Shown here: positions 50,936 to 59,430 of the stretch, one piece after another
Layout of the letters: each line of letters opens with the position of its first letter
How positions within the stretch are numbered: the stretch's first letter is position 1
Assembly (NCBI GenBank): GCA_903824665.1
Contig: CAIJXT010000006.1
Span: 1 to 64,000, forward strand
Length of the DNA stretch: 64,000 bases
Reading direction: 5' to 3'
From: an uncultured Bacteroidota bacterium
Lineage (GTDB): Bacteria > Bacteroidota > Bacteroidia > Chitinophagales > Chitinophagaceae
Translations under genes and position numbers: made by a program
Notes under the pieces: model-generated
What the model was told of the DNA's origin: nothing
Databases searched by the model: none
The model's input: only the letters and a program-made list of their open reading frames with translations

Positions 50936-53557
50936 GTGGCAAAAAAAGAAGCAGCGGAAACGCCCCTGATGAAGCAACATAAGGATATCAAAGCAAAATA
51001 TCCGGATGCTGTATTGTTGTTCAGGGTGGGTGATTTTTACGAAACGTTTGCTGAAGACGCCCATATCGCATCGCGGGTGCTGGGTATCACGCTTACCAAG
51101 CGGTCTAACGGCGCGGCATCGTCGGTGGACCTTGCCGGATTTCCGCACCACTCGCTCGAAACCTATCTGCACAAGCTGGTGAAGGCAGGATACCGTGTAG
51201 CTATCTGCGACCAACTGGAGGACCCCAAGCTCACCAAGGGTATTGTGAAACGCGGCGTGACCGAACTGGTAACACCCGGCGTAGCTACCAGCGACAAACT
51301 ACTGGAAAACCGTACCAACAACTTTCTGGCGGTACTGCACCTTGCAGACCCGGTATGCGGTATCGCGTTTCTGGATATCACTACCGGCGAATTCTATGCT
51401 GCTGAAGGCAATACCGAGTATATGGACAAGCTGATGCAGAGCTTTCAGCCATCGGAAGTGATCCTTTCTAAATCGCAGGTGAAGCGGTTCAGGGAGCAGT
51501 TTGACACTAAGGTCTATACCTTTCAGCTGGATGAATGGGTGTTTCGCGAGCAATATGCCTATGACCTGCTGCTGACCCACTTTCAGACCCAATCGATGAA
51601 GGGGTACGGGATTGAGGACCTGAAAGCAGCCATCACTGCATGCGGTGTAGCTATACACTATCTAAAGGACACCGAGCACGCAAACCTGCAACACATCAAT
51701 ACCCTGCAACGCATAACGGCCACCGACTTTCTGTGGATGGACCGGTTTACGATACGCAACCTGGAGCTGATACACAGCAGCTATGAGCAGGGCACCAATC
51801 TGCTGCAGGCAATAGACCACACCCACACGCCAATGGGCGCACGCCTGATGAAGCGGTGGATGATCTTTCCGCTGTATGATATGCACCGGATAGAGCAACG
51901 GCTGAACCTGGTGAGCCACCTGCTGCGCGACCAGACGCTGAACCATGCGCTGACGGCACTGGTGAAACAGACGGGCGACGTGGAACGACTGGTAGGCAAA
52001 ATACCACTGAAGAAAGCCAACCCCAGAGAGGTACTGCAACTGGCCCGCAGCCTGCACTTCATGCAGCAGCTACGGGAGCTGTGTATCAATGCGGACGACG
52101 ATGCGCTGCGCAAGATGGCCGAACCCATGCAGCCACTGACAGAGATCAGGCAGCGGATCATAGAAACAATAGCCGAAGACGCACCAGCACTGGCATCGAA
52201 AGGAGGTATGATACGGACCGGCATCTCTGAAGAGCTGGACCACCTGCGCACCATATCGCGCAGCGGCAAAGACTACCTGCTGCAGATACAGCAGCAGGAA
52301 GCGCAACGAACTGGTATATCGTCGCTCAAGGTGTCTTACAACAACGTATTCGGGTATTACCTGGAGGTAACCCACACCCACAAAGACAAAGTACCGACAG
52401 ACTGGATCAGGAAGCAGACCCTGGCTAATGCGGAGCGGTACATCACCCCCGAACTAAAGGAGTACGAGGAGAAAATACTGGGCGCTGAAGACCGCATACT
52501 GGTGATAGAGCTGGAGCTGTATCAACAGCTGCTGGCAGCAATAGAACCCTACATAGCCCCGATACAGCACAACGCCAACATCACCGCGCAGATAGACTGC
52601 CTGATCTGCTTTGCGTACAACGCACAGCAATATAACTACCACCGCCCGGTACTGGTGACGGAGCCAATACTGGATATTAAAGAAGGGCGCCACCCGGTGA
52701 TAGAGCAGCAATTGCCACCGGGCGAAAGCTACATCACCAACGACATCAGGCTGGACAAGGATGACCAGCAGGCGATCATACTGACAGGGCCCAATATGAG
52801 TGGTAAGAGCGCACTGCTTCGGCAAACCGCCATCATAACCCTTATGGCCCATATGGGCAGCTTTGTGCCGGCGGCATCGGCCACGATAGGGCTTACGGAC
52901 AAGATCTTTACCCGTGTGGGCGCATCAGACAACCTGAGCGGTGGCGAGAGCACCTTTATGGTGGAGATGAATGAAACGGCAAGCATCATCAACAACCTGG
53001 GCGAGCGCAGCCTGGTGCTACTGGATGAGATAGGCCGAGGCACCAGCACCTATGACGGCATATCGCTGGCATGGAGCATAGTGGAGTTTCTGCACAACTC
53101 GCCAGCGCGGCCCAAGACGCTGTTTGCCACTCACTACCATGAGATCAATGAGCTGGAAAAACACCTGCCAAGGGTAAAGAACTACCACATCACCCATAAA
53201 GAAACGGGCAACAAGGTGATCTTTCTGCGAAAGCTGGCACCCGGTGGCAGTCGCCACAGCTTTGGTATACAGGTGGCGCGTATGGCGGGTATGCCCCCCA
53301 AGCTGCTGGACCGTGCCAACGAAATACTGGCCCAACTGGAAGAGAAACATGCCGGCACGGGCGATACGATGCAGCAGAAGATCAAAAACATAAAGCCGGC
53401 GCCCAACTATCAGCTCAATATCTTTGACGGGGTGACCGAGGACATACGGCGCATACAACAGCTGCTGGATGAGACCGACATTAATACCCTGACGCCGGTG
53501 GAAGCACTGATGAAGCTGAACGAAATGAAGGGCATTGTAAAACAATACCGCAACTAG
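50936..53557 (+). CDS. mutS: DNA mismatch repair protein MutS
   Basis: This 873-aa MutS1 has mismatch-recognition motif FRVGDFYETF (residues about 29-38). Walker A is GPNMSGKSALLRQT (about 618), Walker B is LVLLDEIGRGTSTYDG, and FATHYHE follows. The start is GTG 50936: MAKKEAAETPLMKQH gives the usual short N-terminal extension; the ATG two bases before is out of frame. It recognises mismatches and small loops and acts with MutL, which is not in the window. Confidence 0.96.
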   Translation: MAKKEAAETPLMKQHKDIKAKYPDAVLLFRVGDFYETFAEDAHIASRVLGITLTKRSNGAASSVDLAGFPHHSLETYLHKLVKAGYRVAICDQLEDPKLTKGIVKRGVTELVTPGVATSDKLLENRTNNFLAVLHLADPVCGIAFLDITTGEFYAAEGNTEYMDKLMQSFQPSEVILSKSQVKRFREQFDTKVYTFQLDEWVFREQYAYDLLLTHFQTQSMKGYGIEDLKAAITACGVAIHYLKDTEHANLQHINTLQRITATDFLWMDRFTIRNLELIHSSYEQGTNLLQAIDHTHTPMGARLMKRWMIFPLYDMHRIEQRLNLVSHLLRDQTLNHALTALVKQTGDVERLVGKIPLKKANPREVLQLARSLHFMQQLRELCINADDDALRKMAEPMQPLTEIRQRIIETIAEDAPALASKGGMIRTGISEELDHLRTISRSGKDYLLQIQQQEAQRTGISSLKVSYNNVFGYYLEVTHTHKDKVPTDWIRKQTLANAERYITPELKEYEEKILGAEDRILVIELELYQQLLAAIEPYIAPIQHNANITAQIDCLICFAYNAQQYNYHRPVLVTEPILDIKEGRHPVIEQQLPPGESYITNDIRLDKDDQQAIILTGPNMSGKSALLRQTAIITLMAHMGSFVPAASATIGLTDKIFTRVGASDNLSGGESTFMVEMNETASIINNLGERSLVLLDEIGRGTSTYDGISLAWSIVEFLHNSPARPKTLFATHYHEINELEKHLPRVKNYHITHKETGNKVIFLRKLAPGGSRHSFGIQVARMAGMPPKLLDRANEILAQLEEKHAGTGDTMQQKIKNIKPAPNYQLNIFDGVTEDIRRIQQLLDETDINTLTPVEALMKLNEMKGIVKQYRN

Positions 53558-53593
53558 CCTGACTACAGGTGGCACGCTCCCAAACAACCAACA

Positions 53594-53875
53594 TCAACCT
53601 TTGAAGGCCGCAAGGATAGCATCGCTTATCTGCTGCTGCAATGCCTGAATTTTGGGTACGATGCCGTCTAGGGCTGTACCAAACACCCAGGCGTCGCCTG
53701 CGACATCCCTGACCATGCGGTGGCAGTAAATCTCTGACCTAGAATAGCCATTGACCACTGTAGGATACAAGATAGTAGCATCATAACATGGCGGTGTACT
53801 GTCAGGATCCCATTCGAGCCGGCAATCGGCAATGCCACCGGGGGCTGTGAGTGCTGCTTCAATAACTTCAACCAT
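53594..53875 (-). CDS. Hypothetical protein, 93 aa
   Basis: A small acidic protein begins MVEVIEAALTAPGGIADCRL and has three cysteines (D-C-R-L, P-P-C-Y, Y-C-H-R) and a C-terminal helix (KIQALQQQISDAILAAF). ATG 53875 is preferred over 53974 because the extra 33 residues look non-coding. It is close to and on the same strand as the HTH protein at 54016. The family is not recognised. Confidence 0.5.
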   Translation of the reverse strand: MVEVIEAALTAPGGIADCRLEWDPDSTPPCYDATILYPTVVNGYSRSEIYCHRMVRDVAGDAWVFGTALDGIVPKIQALQQQISDAILAAFKG

Positions 53876-54015
53876 AGGGCAAAGTAGTGATTGCAGGTGA
53901 ATAAATAAGCCCTCTCCCCTACCCGACTGAAAAAAGCACACTCCTTTCCTGCTCATGGCGGCGTTGACTATCAATGGTTTGGGTGTGAAATGGCGTTAAA
54001 ATGTTGCTCACTTTT

Positions 54016-54720
54016 TTATGCGGCTCTGGGGTGATTGTAGCGGGTATTGACGGGGAACATGTGGCGGATATTGTCGTCCTGACTGCGGAGGCCGGCGAGG
54101 AACTCGTGGTAGGGAGGCGGCGACTGGCGACTACACACTGCCCGTGTGTGCCTGCCTGCAATAGTAACTGACGGGCGCGGTGTGGTGGGCGGTGCAATAG
54201 CATCTTCTTCGTCGTAGCGGAGATCCAGCTGCTGCTCGGCAGAGCGTTCGGCAGGTGTGGGCGGTGGAGCAGACAGGGCAACTGAAGCTGCGGCTCCTTT
54301 TTCGATATAGCCGCTGATAAATGGCGACAGCGCCTGTGCCATTTCGGGGTTGGCACCATTGACGGAGTCGACGAAACCTGCAAGTACCTGCATCTGCTCA
54401 TTGAGCGAGGCACGGGCCTTCAGCCTGCCGATGGCAGCGGTGAGCTTGCTGATAATGGTGACCTCATCGGTAGTGATCATGACGTCTTTGCGCTCTGGCG
54501 CCATCAGGAGGGAAGTATAGTTTGCGAGTATGTGGTAACAGTTTTCTGCGATCACAACAGGCATATGGGCGGCGCACTGCTTCTGGTAGTCCCAGTTCTG
54601 CTCTCGGACCCAATAATGGAGTGTGCGGCGGGGAATACCAAGGGCATTGGCGATGTCGGTTTTGGAGAGGTCTGTCTGGAAGTAGAGATTGCGGGCTTTG
54701 TTTTGCAATTCAGTGTTCAT
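54016..54720 (-). CDS. HTH protein resembling phage terminase small subunits
   Basis: This 234-aa protein has an N-terminal helix-turn-helix (ELQNKARNLYFQTDLSKTDI, ANALGIPRRTLHYWVREQNW), a helical middle (TIISKLTAAIGRLKARASLN) and a low-complexity Pro/Ala-rich C-terminus (APPPTPAERS, PPTTPRPS). The layout resembles terminase small subunits or DUF1804-like phage proteins, but no other phage gene is nearby. It may be a domesticated or orphan gene at the edge of the variable region. Confidence 0.6.
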   Translation of the reverse strand: MNTELQNKARNLYFQTDLSKTDIANALGIPRRTLHYWVREQNWDYQKQCAAHMPVVIAENCYHILANYTSLLMAPERKDVMITTDEVTIISKLTAAIGRLKARASLNEQMQVLAGFVDSVNGANPEMAQALSPFISGYIEKGAAASVALSAPPPTPAERSAEQQLDLRYDEEDAIAPPTTPRPSVTIAGRHTRAVCSRQSPPPYHEFLAGLRSQDDNIRHMFPVNTRYNHPRAA

Positions 54721-55567
54721 AGCATTGTGTTTTGTGCTGCGGGTAGCAGCGGGTTTGGAAAACGGGGTGTAAAGTTAGGATGGGTTTGGGTGGCAGCATT
54801 GCCGGAACGAAAAATGTGGATATGTTTTTCCCGAACGGGGAGCTTATGCGTAGCACTGTGGTATCTGCCCTCATTATCCTACTTTTCTTTTTTTTCGCAA
54901 AAAAGAAAAGTAGCAAAAGAAAAAGGCGATTTTTTGCCAATGGCTCCGCCGGCAAAAAAATAGCTCTACGCTGTAATCTAAAGCTCTATTCAGCTGCATG
55001 GCGCTGGTTTTATGCCTACCGTTGCTACTTTGCCGCCTCTTCAAGCGTGTCTTCAATCTTCTAAGAATTGGGCAGCCGGTTGTCGTACCTACGGCCTAAA
55101 AAGGCGCCATCAGGTTTTCAGCTTTGCAACTTTTATCGGCGGCATTTTGTGGATTGGTTTGGCTTTGTTGGTGTGGGCATGTGTGGCAAACTTTTGGAAG
55201 TGTGCCACACCACCGGAGATTATACTGGGGTTGTAAGGACAGGCCCGACGGTGTATTGAAAATAGAAAAAACCCGCGAACGGCAATGTGCAGGACTTTAG
55301 CTTTGTGCGTTTGAATGCCGTCGGAGACGGAGTTTTATACTCACTTCCGGATGCCATGCGGAACAGCCGGAAGAAACGAAACACAATGTAAGGTGACATT
55401 TGTTTCCGCCATTCGAACACTTCAAAAGATATTACATCTTGTTGTTTTTGTTTATTCTGCCAATAAACGGGAACTAAAAGATTTGGCAATTCATATCTCT
55501 GGCAAACTATAGCTTAATGAACTCGCAAATTTATTGCTTTTGATATAATGGTTGAATTAAAAGGCAA
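54721..55567. other. Intergenic boundary region before the defence operon
   Basis: About 850 bases lie without a convincing gene. GC content drops visibly from left to right, marking the left edge of the AT-rich operon. It contains the inverted repeat at 54879-54913 and a hairpin GTGTGGCA ... TGCCACAC near 55178-55207. Frames of 65-140 codons exist but look non-coding. Confidence 0.5.
54879..54913. repeat. Inverted repeat rich in A/T
   Basis: CTACTTTTCTTTTTT-N5-AAAAAAGAAAAGTAG, a perfect 15-bp stem, followed by GCAAAAGAAAAAGGCG. Confidence 0.7.
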
Positions 55568-55575
55568 TATATTTG
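55568..55575 (+). promoter_or_regulatory. -7 element of the defence operon
   Basis: TATATTTG matches TAnnTTTG. With transcription starting about five bases later, ATG 55594 has a leader of about 14 bases, supporting it over ATG 55582. The -33 element is not clear. Confidence 0.45.
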
Positions 55576-55593
55576 CTTCTCATGCCGATTAAT

Positions 55594-55809
55594 ATGAATA
55601 AAAAAGCAATTAACCGATTAAAGGCCGTTTTAGCTGAGCAAGGGAGAACTAATAAATGGTTGGCTGAGGCATTAGATAAAAACGAAACTACCATCTCTCG
55701 TTGGTGTACAAATGAAGTTCAACCTTCGATGGATAACCTTGTAAATATTGCGAGATTATTGAAAATTGACGTAAGAGAGCTGATTAACTCAACAAAAACA
55801 ACAAAGTAA
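55594..55809 (+). CDS. XRE-family HTH regulator of the restriction operon
   Basis: This 71-aa Cro/C1-type HTH protein reads INRLKAVLAEQGRTNKWLAE, then LDKNETTISRWCTNEVQPSM and DNLVNIARLLKIDVRELI. Such small regulators head many Bacteroidota restriction-modification operons and time their expression, like C proteins. It ends one base before the methyltransferase start. An ATG at 55582 and a TTG at 55573 are also in frame; 55594 is favoured by the promoter position. Confidence 0.85.
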   Translation: MNKKAINRLKAVLAEQGRTNKWLAEALDKNETTISRWCTNEVQPSMDNLVNIARLLKIDVRELINSTKTTK

Positions 55810-55810
55810 T

Positions 55811-58081
55811 ATGCAAATAGATATAAATGGCAACAAAATATTTGCACCATTAAAAAATAAATGGGTTACAAATACTGCCGAAGAAAAATTAAAACAAGAG
55901 TTTATTGTTAGACTCGTAAACACCTATGGATATTCTTTAGAGCAATTAGGGCAAGACATTGAAATTAAAAAAAGATACCGCGCTGATATTGCAATTTGGC
56001 GATCAGAAAATGATAAAAACAAAAATTCTATACCTTCAATTATTATTACAGTTGAATGCAAAGCTGAGCACATAAAGATTAAAGAAAGTGACTATTCTAT
56101 CGGATATAGTTTCGCGTCAACTATCAATGCTAACTTTTTTATTGCCGTAAATTTGAAGGAAGCAAAAGTCTTTCATATAAAGAAAGACAATGCACCCAAG
56201 AAAATTGAAAAATTATCTGACATTCCCAAAGCAGATGTATTATTCGATGATAAACGAATAGATAAATATATAAAGGAAACAAAGTCATTCACCAGAGAAG
56301 AGTTTACAAAGCTCTTAACTAGATGTCATAACATCATTCGTAATAACGACAAATTATCCCCTGAAGCTGCATTTGATGAAATAAGCAAAATCTTATTCAT
56401 GAAAATAATGTATGAAAGAAACGCTACAGAAGAAATGATTTTTTCAAAAGCGAAATTTCAGGCCGACGAAAAGAACTACGAGCAAGTAATACGCCCAAAA
56501 CTCAAAAAGGAAGTTGCATTTCTTGACCAGGATTATATGCAATATCTATTTGACAACACTAAAAGTGCTTTCGAAAATGATGGAATATTTGAATCGAAGG
56601 ATCAAATAAAAATAAAGCGCAATAGTTTTGAAATGATTGTTGAAGAGTTGGAGGCCTTTAATTTATCAGACACATCTGATGATGTTAAAGGAATCGCCTT
56701 TGAACAATTTTTAGGCAAGACGTTTAGAGGTGAATTAGGCCAATTTTTCACACCTAGAACGATTGTCGAATTTATGATTGATATTCTTGATCCTCAAGAG
56801 GGAGAGACCGTATGCGATCCTTGTTGTGGGAGCGGAGGTTTTCTAATAACCGCATTTGAGTATATAAGGAATAAGATTGATGAGACAATTAAAAATGAAA
56901 TCAAAGAGATTAAATATAAATTTTTTAATTCTGAATTTGATAAATTATCTTTAAAAAAACAACAAGAAGTTGACATAAAAGTACGATTGTTAATTGATCG
57001 ATTGAATGAGGAATTTGAAATAAAAAATAAAAAAAGCCGATATTACGATTTGTCCCACAATTGCATTTTTGGTACTGATGCAAACCCACGTATGGCCAGG
57101 ACTGCAAAAATGAATATGATTATGCATGGTGATGGGCACGGAGGGGTACATCACAACGATGGGTTGCTTAATGTGAATGGTATTTTTGAAAATAGGTTTG
57201 ATGTAATTTTAACTAACCCTCCTTTTGGTAGCAGAGTAGAAAAAACGCTTAAAATTACCGAGTCCGATAAATTTACAGATACGGAACGCATCGAAAAATA
57301 TCGCTCTATCTACGGCGCAGCATATGACGAAGCTTTGAAACAGGTTAACGACAACGTTGGGAAATCTTTATTGGATCTTTATGAGACTGGCAGTATGAGT
57401 ACACTTACTGAAGTTCTGTTCATAGAGCGATGTCTAAATTTATTGAAGCCAGGTGGAAGAGTTGGTATTGTATTGCCAGAGGGAGTTTTGAATAATACAA
57501 ATTTGCAAAAAATCAGAGATTTTGTTGAGAGTAAAGCTAAAATTGTATTGATTACATCCATCCCACAGGAAGTCTTTATTGCAAGTGGAGCAACTGTAAA
57601 GCCGAGCCTTTTATTTCTTAAGAAATTCACGCAGGAAGAGAGTTCTCAATGGGAAATGATAGCCGCAGAAGCCCATCAAAATATAAATGAGAAGTATGAA
57701 CCGCAAGTGAAATTGATACTTCAGAAATTAGAATCTAAAGATGAAGGCGCCCAAACCACAATTCAAAAAAAGCACTTGAAATTTGAACTTAAAAAAATCG
57801 AAGAAACAATTGCTCAGGAAATAAAAAATCAAATAAAAAAGAATTTCAATTACAATATTCCGATCGCAGAAGTTGAAAAAGCTGGAATCAGTAGTACAGG
57901 GTCGGTGATCGAAAATGAATTAGAACCTTTGGCAAAAGAGTTTAAAAAGATTCGTGAAGTAAATAAACTGTGGCAGTCAATTGATAAATATTTTTCTTAT
58001 GAAATTCGAAACAATGAAATAGAAAGAATAGAAGTAGAGAACGGCATCCGTTTGAATTCAGAAATTTTTTATACTAAATAA
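55811..58081 (+). CDS. Nuclease-methyltransferase fusion: HSDR_N-like domain plus HsdM-like N6-adenine methylase
   Basis: This 756-aa protein has an N-terminal domain (about 1-150) that looks like a PD-(D/E)xK nuclease of the HsdR N-terminal type, with D59 in RYRADIAIW and E82-x-K84 in ITVECKAEH. An HsdM helical domain follows (160-290), then the methylase with GQFFTPRTIVEFMI, motif I DPCCGSGGFLITAF (about 336) and motif IV T-N-P-P-F (about 466). A coiled-coil C-terminus ends it. The fusion resembles type IIB (BcgI A-subunit-like) or BREX/type I-like architectures. It is followed by a specificity subunit and an AAA-TOPRIM ATPase, not by an HsdR helicase. Confidence 0.87.
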   Translation: MQIDINGNKIFAPLKNKWVTNTAEEKLKQEFIVRLVNTYGYSLEQLGQDIEIKKRYRADIAIWRSENDKNKNSIPSIIITVECKAEHIKIKESDYSIGYSFASTINANFFIAVNLKEAKVFHIKKDNAPKKIEKLSDIPKADVLFDDKRIDKYIKETKSFTREEFTKLLTRCHNIIRNNDKLSPEAAFDEISKILFMKIMYERNATEEMIFSKAKFQADEKNYEQVIRPKLKKEVAFLDQDYMQYLFDNTKSAFENDGIFESKDQIKIKRNSFEMIVEELEAFNLSDTSDDVKGIAFEQFLGKTFRGELGQFFTPRTIVEFMIDILDPQEGETVCDPCCGSGGFLITAFEYIRNKIDETIKNEIKEIKYKFFNSEFDKLSLKKQQEVDIKVRLLIDRLNEEFEIKNKKSRYYDLSHNCIFGTDANPRMARTAKMNMIMHGDGHGGVHHNDGLLNVNGIFENRFDVILTNPPFGSRVEKTLKITESDKFTDTERIEKYRSIYGAAYDEALKQVNDNVGKSLLDLYETGSMSTLTEVLFIERCLNLLKPGGRVGIVLPEGVLNNTNLQKIRDFVESKAKIVLITSIPQEVFIASGATVKPSLLFLKKFTQEESSQWEMIAAEAHQNINEKYEPQVKLILQKLESKDEGAQTTIQKKHLKFELKKIEETIAQEIKNQIKKNFNYNIPIAEVEKAGISSTGSVIENELEPLAKEFKKIREVNKLWQSIDKYFSYEIRNNEIERIEVENGIRLNSEIFYTK

Positions 58082-58086
58082 ATAAA

Positions 58087-59430
58087 ATGCAGACAAGTAG
58101 CAATTTAAGGATGATAAACCTTATTCAGTTAGAAAACTGGAGTGTTCAGTCATTGCTTGAACCTAAGGTAAATTATTCAAACAGATTTAATTTTGCTAAA
58201 ATTAGTGAGTTCCTCATTAAGAACAGAAGTATTATAAATATAGAAAACAATAAAGAATATAAACGAGTAACAGTAAAAATAAACAACAACGGAGTTATTT
58301 TAAGAGATATCGCTATTGGTTTGGATATCGGTACAAAGAAACAGTTCTTTGCAAAAGCAGGACAGTTTATTATTTCCAAAATTGACGCCAGAAACGGAGC
58401 ATTTGGAATTATTCCGGATGAGTTAGATGGGGCTATTGTCACCAATGATTTCCCAGTGTTTGATGTCGACGAGAGCAAAATCAATCCACATTTTCTATTA
58501 CTTATCACAACTACTGCCGAGTTTATCAAATTCGCCCAAAGTTGTAGTAGTGGTACAACAAACAGGCAGAGAATGGACATAGATCTATTTTTAAATCAAA
58601 AAATACCTTTACCCCCAATAAGCATTCAAAATGAAATAGTCGCTAATTATAATAATAAAATACGGTCGGCAGAAGTATTGCTATCAGAAGCGAATAATTT
58701 AGAAGGAGAAATCGAAAATTATTTTCTCCAACAACTGGGTTTAAACCCATTTCAAATAAAAGGAAAAAATACTAAGCTGCAGATAACTTCATATGAAAAC
58801 TTAGACCGATGGGATTTTTTTTCTACAAACACAAGAATTTCTACAGAGCTAAAAACTGCGAAATATACACTATCAACTATCGGCCAATCGTTTGAATTTA
58901 TTAGACGCAGTTTTAATAAGTTACAGTTTAAAAATTCAACTTTCCGTTACATAGAAATTGGTGCGATAGATGCAAATAAAGGGATTCTTACTGCAAAAAC
59001 AGTTGATTTAAAAAATGCACCAAGCAGAGCAAATCAAGTTGTGAGACAAGGTGATTTGATAATAGGTACAACCCGACCATATCTAAAAAAATTTGCTATC
59101 GTAAATTCAGAATATGACGGATGTGTATGTTCCTCGGGATTTAGTATTATTAAACCATCTGCAAATTATTATCTTCCATATTTGCACCAATTTCTTAAAT
59201 GCTCATATGGGGTTGAGCAGCTAAAAAACAAAATGACAGGGGGACTATATCCCGCCATTACAGAATCCGAGCTAAAAGAAATTAAAATTCCATTTCCGTC
59301 GATTGAAAAACAAAAGGAAATAATGAGCTTGATTACATTTAAAAGAGAAAATATTTTAATAAATACTGAATTAATTACTTCGATAAAAATAGAAGCTCAA
59401 AAATCGTTTGAAAACCTAATATTTAGCTAA
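58087..59430 (+). CDS. Restriction-modification specificity subunit (HsdS-like), two target-recognition domains
   Basis: This 447-aa S protein has TRD1 at about 20-180, ending FLNQKIPLPPISIQNEIVAN then a helix. TRD2 is at about 255-425, with RYIEIGAID, DLIIGTTRPYLKKFAIV, GGLYPAITESELKEIKIPFP and the second conserved helix. Two TRDs imply a bipartite asymmetric target. It lies 5 bases after the methylase, and its TAA overlaps the next ATG as TAATG, so the genes are translationally coupled. Confidence 0.9.
   Translation: MQTSSNLRMINLIQLENWSVQSLLEPKVNYSNRFNFAKISEFLIKNRSIINIENNKEYKRVTVKINNNGVILRDIAIGLDIGTKKQFFAKAGQFIISKIDARNGAFGIIPDELDGAIVTNDFPVFDVDESKINPHFLLLITTTAEFIKFAQSCSSGTTNRQRMDIDLFLNQKIPLPPISIQNEIVANYNNKIRSAEVLLSEANNLEGEIENYFLQQLGLNPFQIKGKNTKLQITSYENLDRWDFFSTNTRISTELKTAKYTLSTIGQSFEFIRRSFNKLQFKNSTFRYIEIGAIDANKGILTAKTVDLKNAPSRANQVVRQGDLIIGTTRPYLKKFAIVNSEYDGCVCSSGFSIIKPSANYYLPYLHQFLKCSYGVEQLKNKMTGGLYPAITESELKEIKIPFPSIEKQKEIMSLITFKRENILINTELITSIKIEAQKSFENLIFS

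Noticed and set aside
54016..54720. Prophage suggested by a terminase-small-subunit-like protein
   Set aside because: No large terminase, portal, capsid, tail or integrase gene is nearby, so only an orphan HTH protein is called.
54532..54963. Plus-strand open frame of 143 codons
   Set aside because: It is antisense to the HTH protein and then runs through an inverted repeat; composition is not protein-like.
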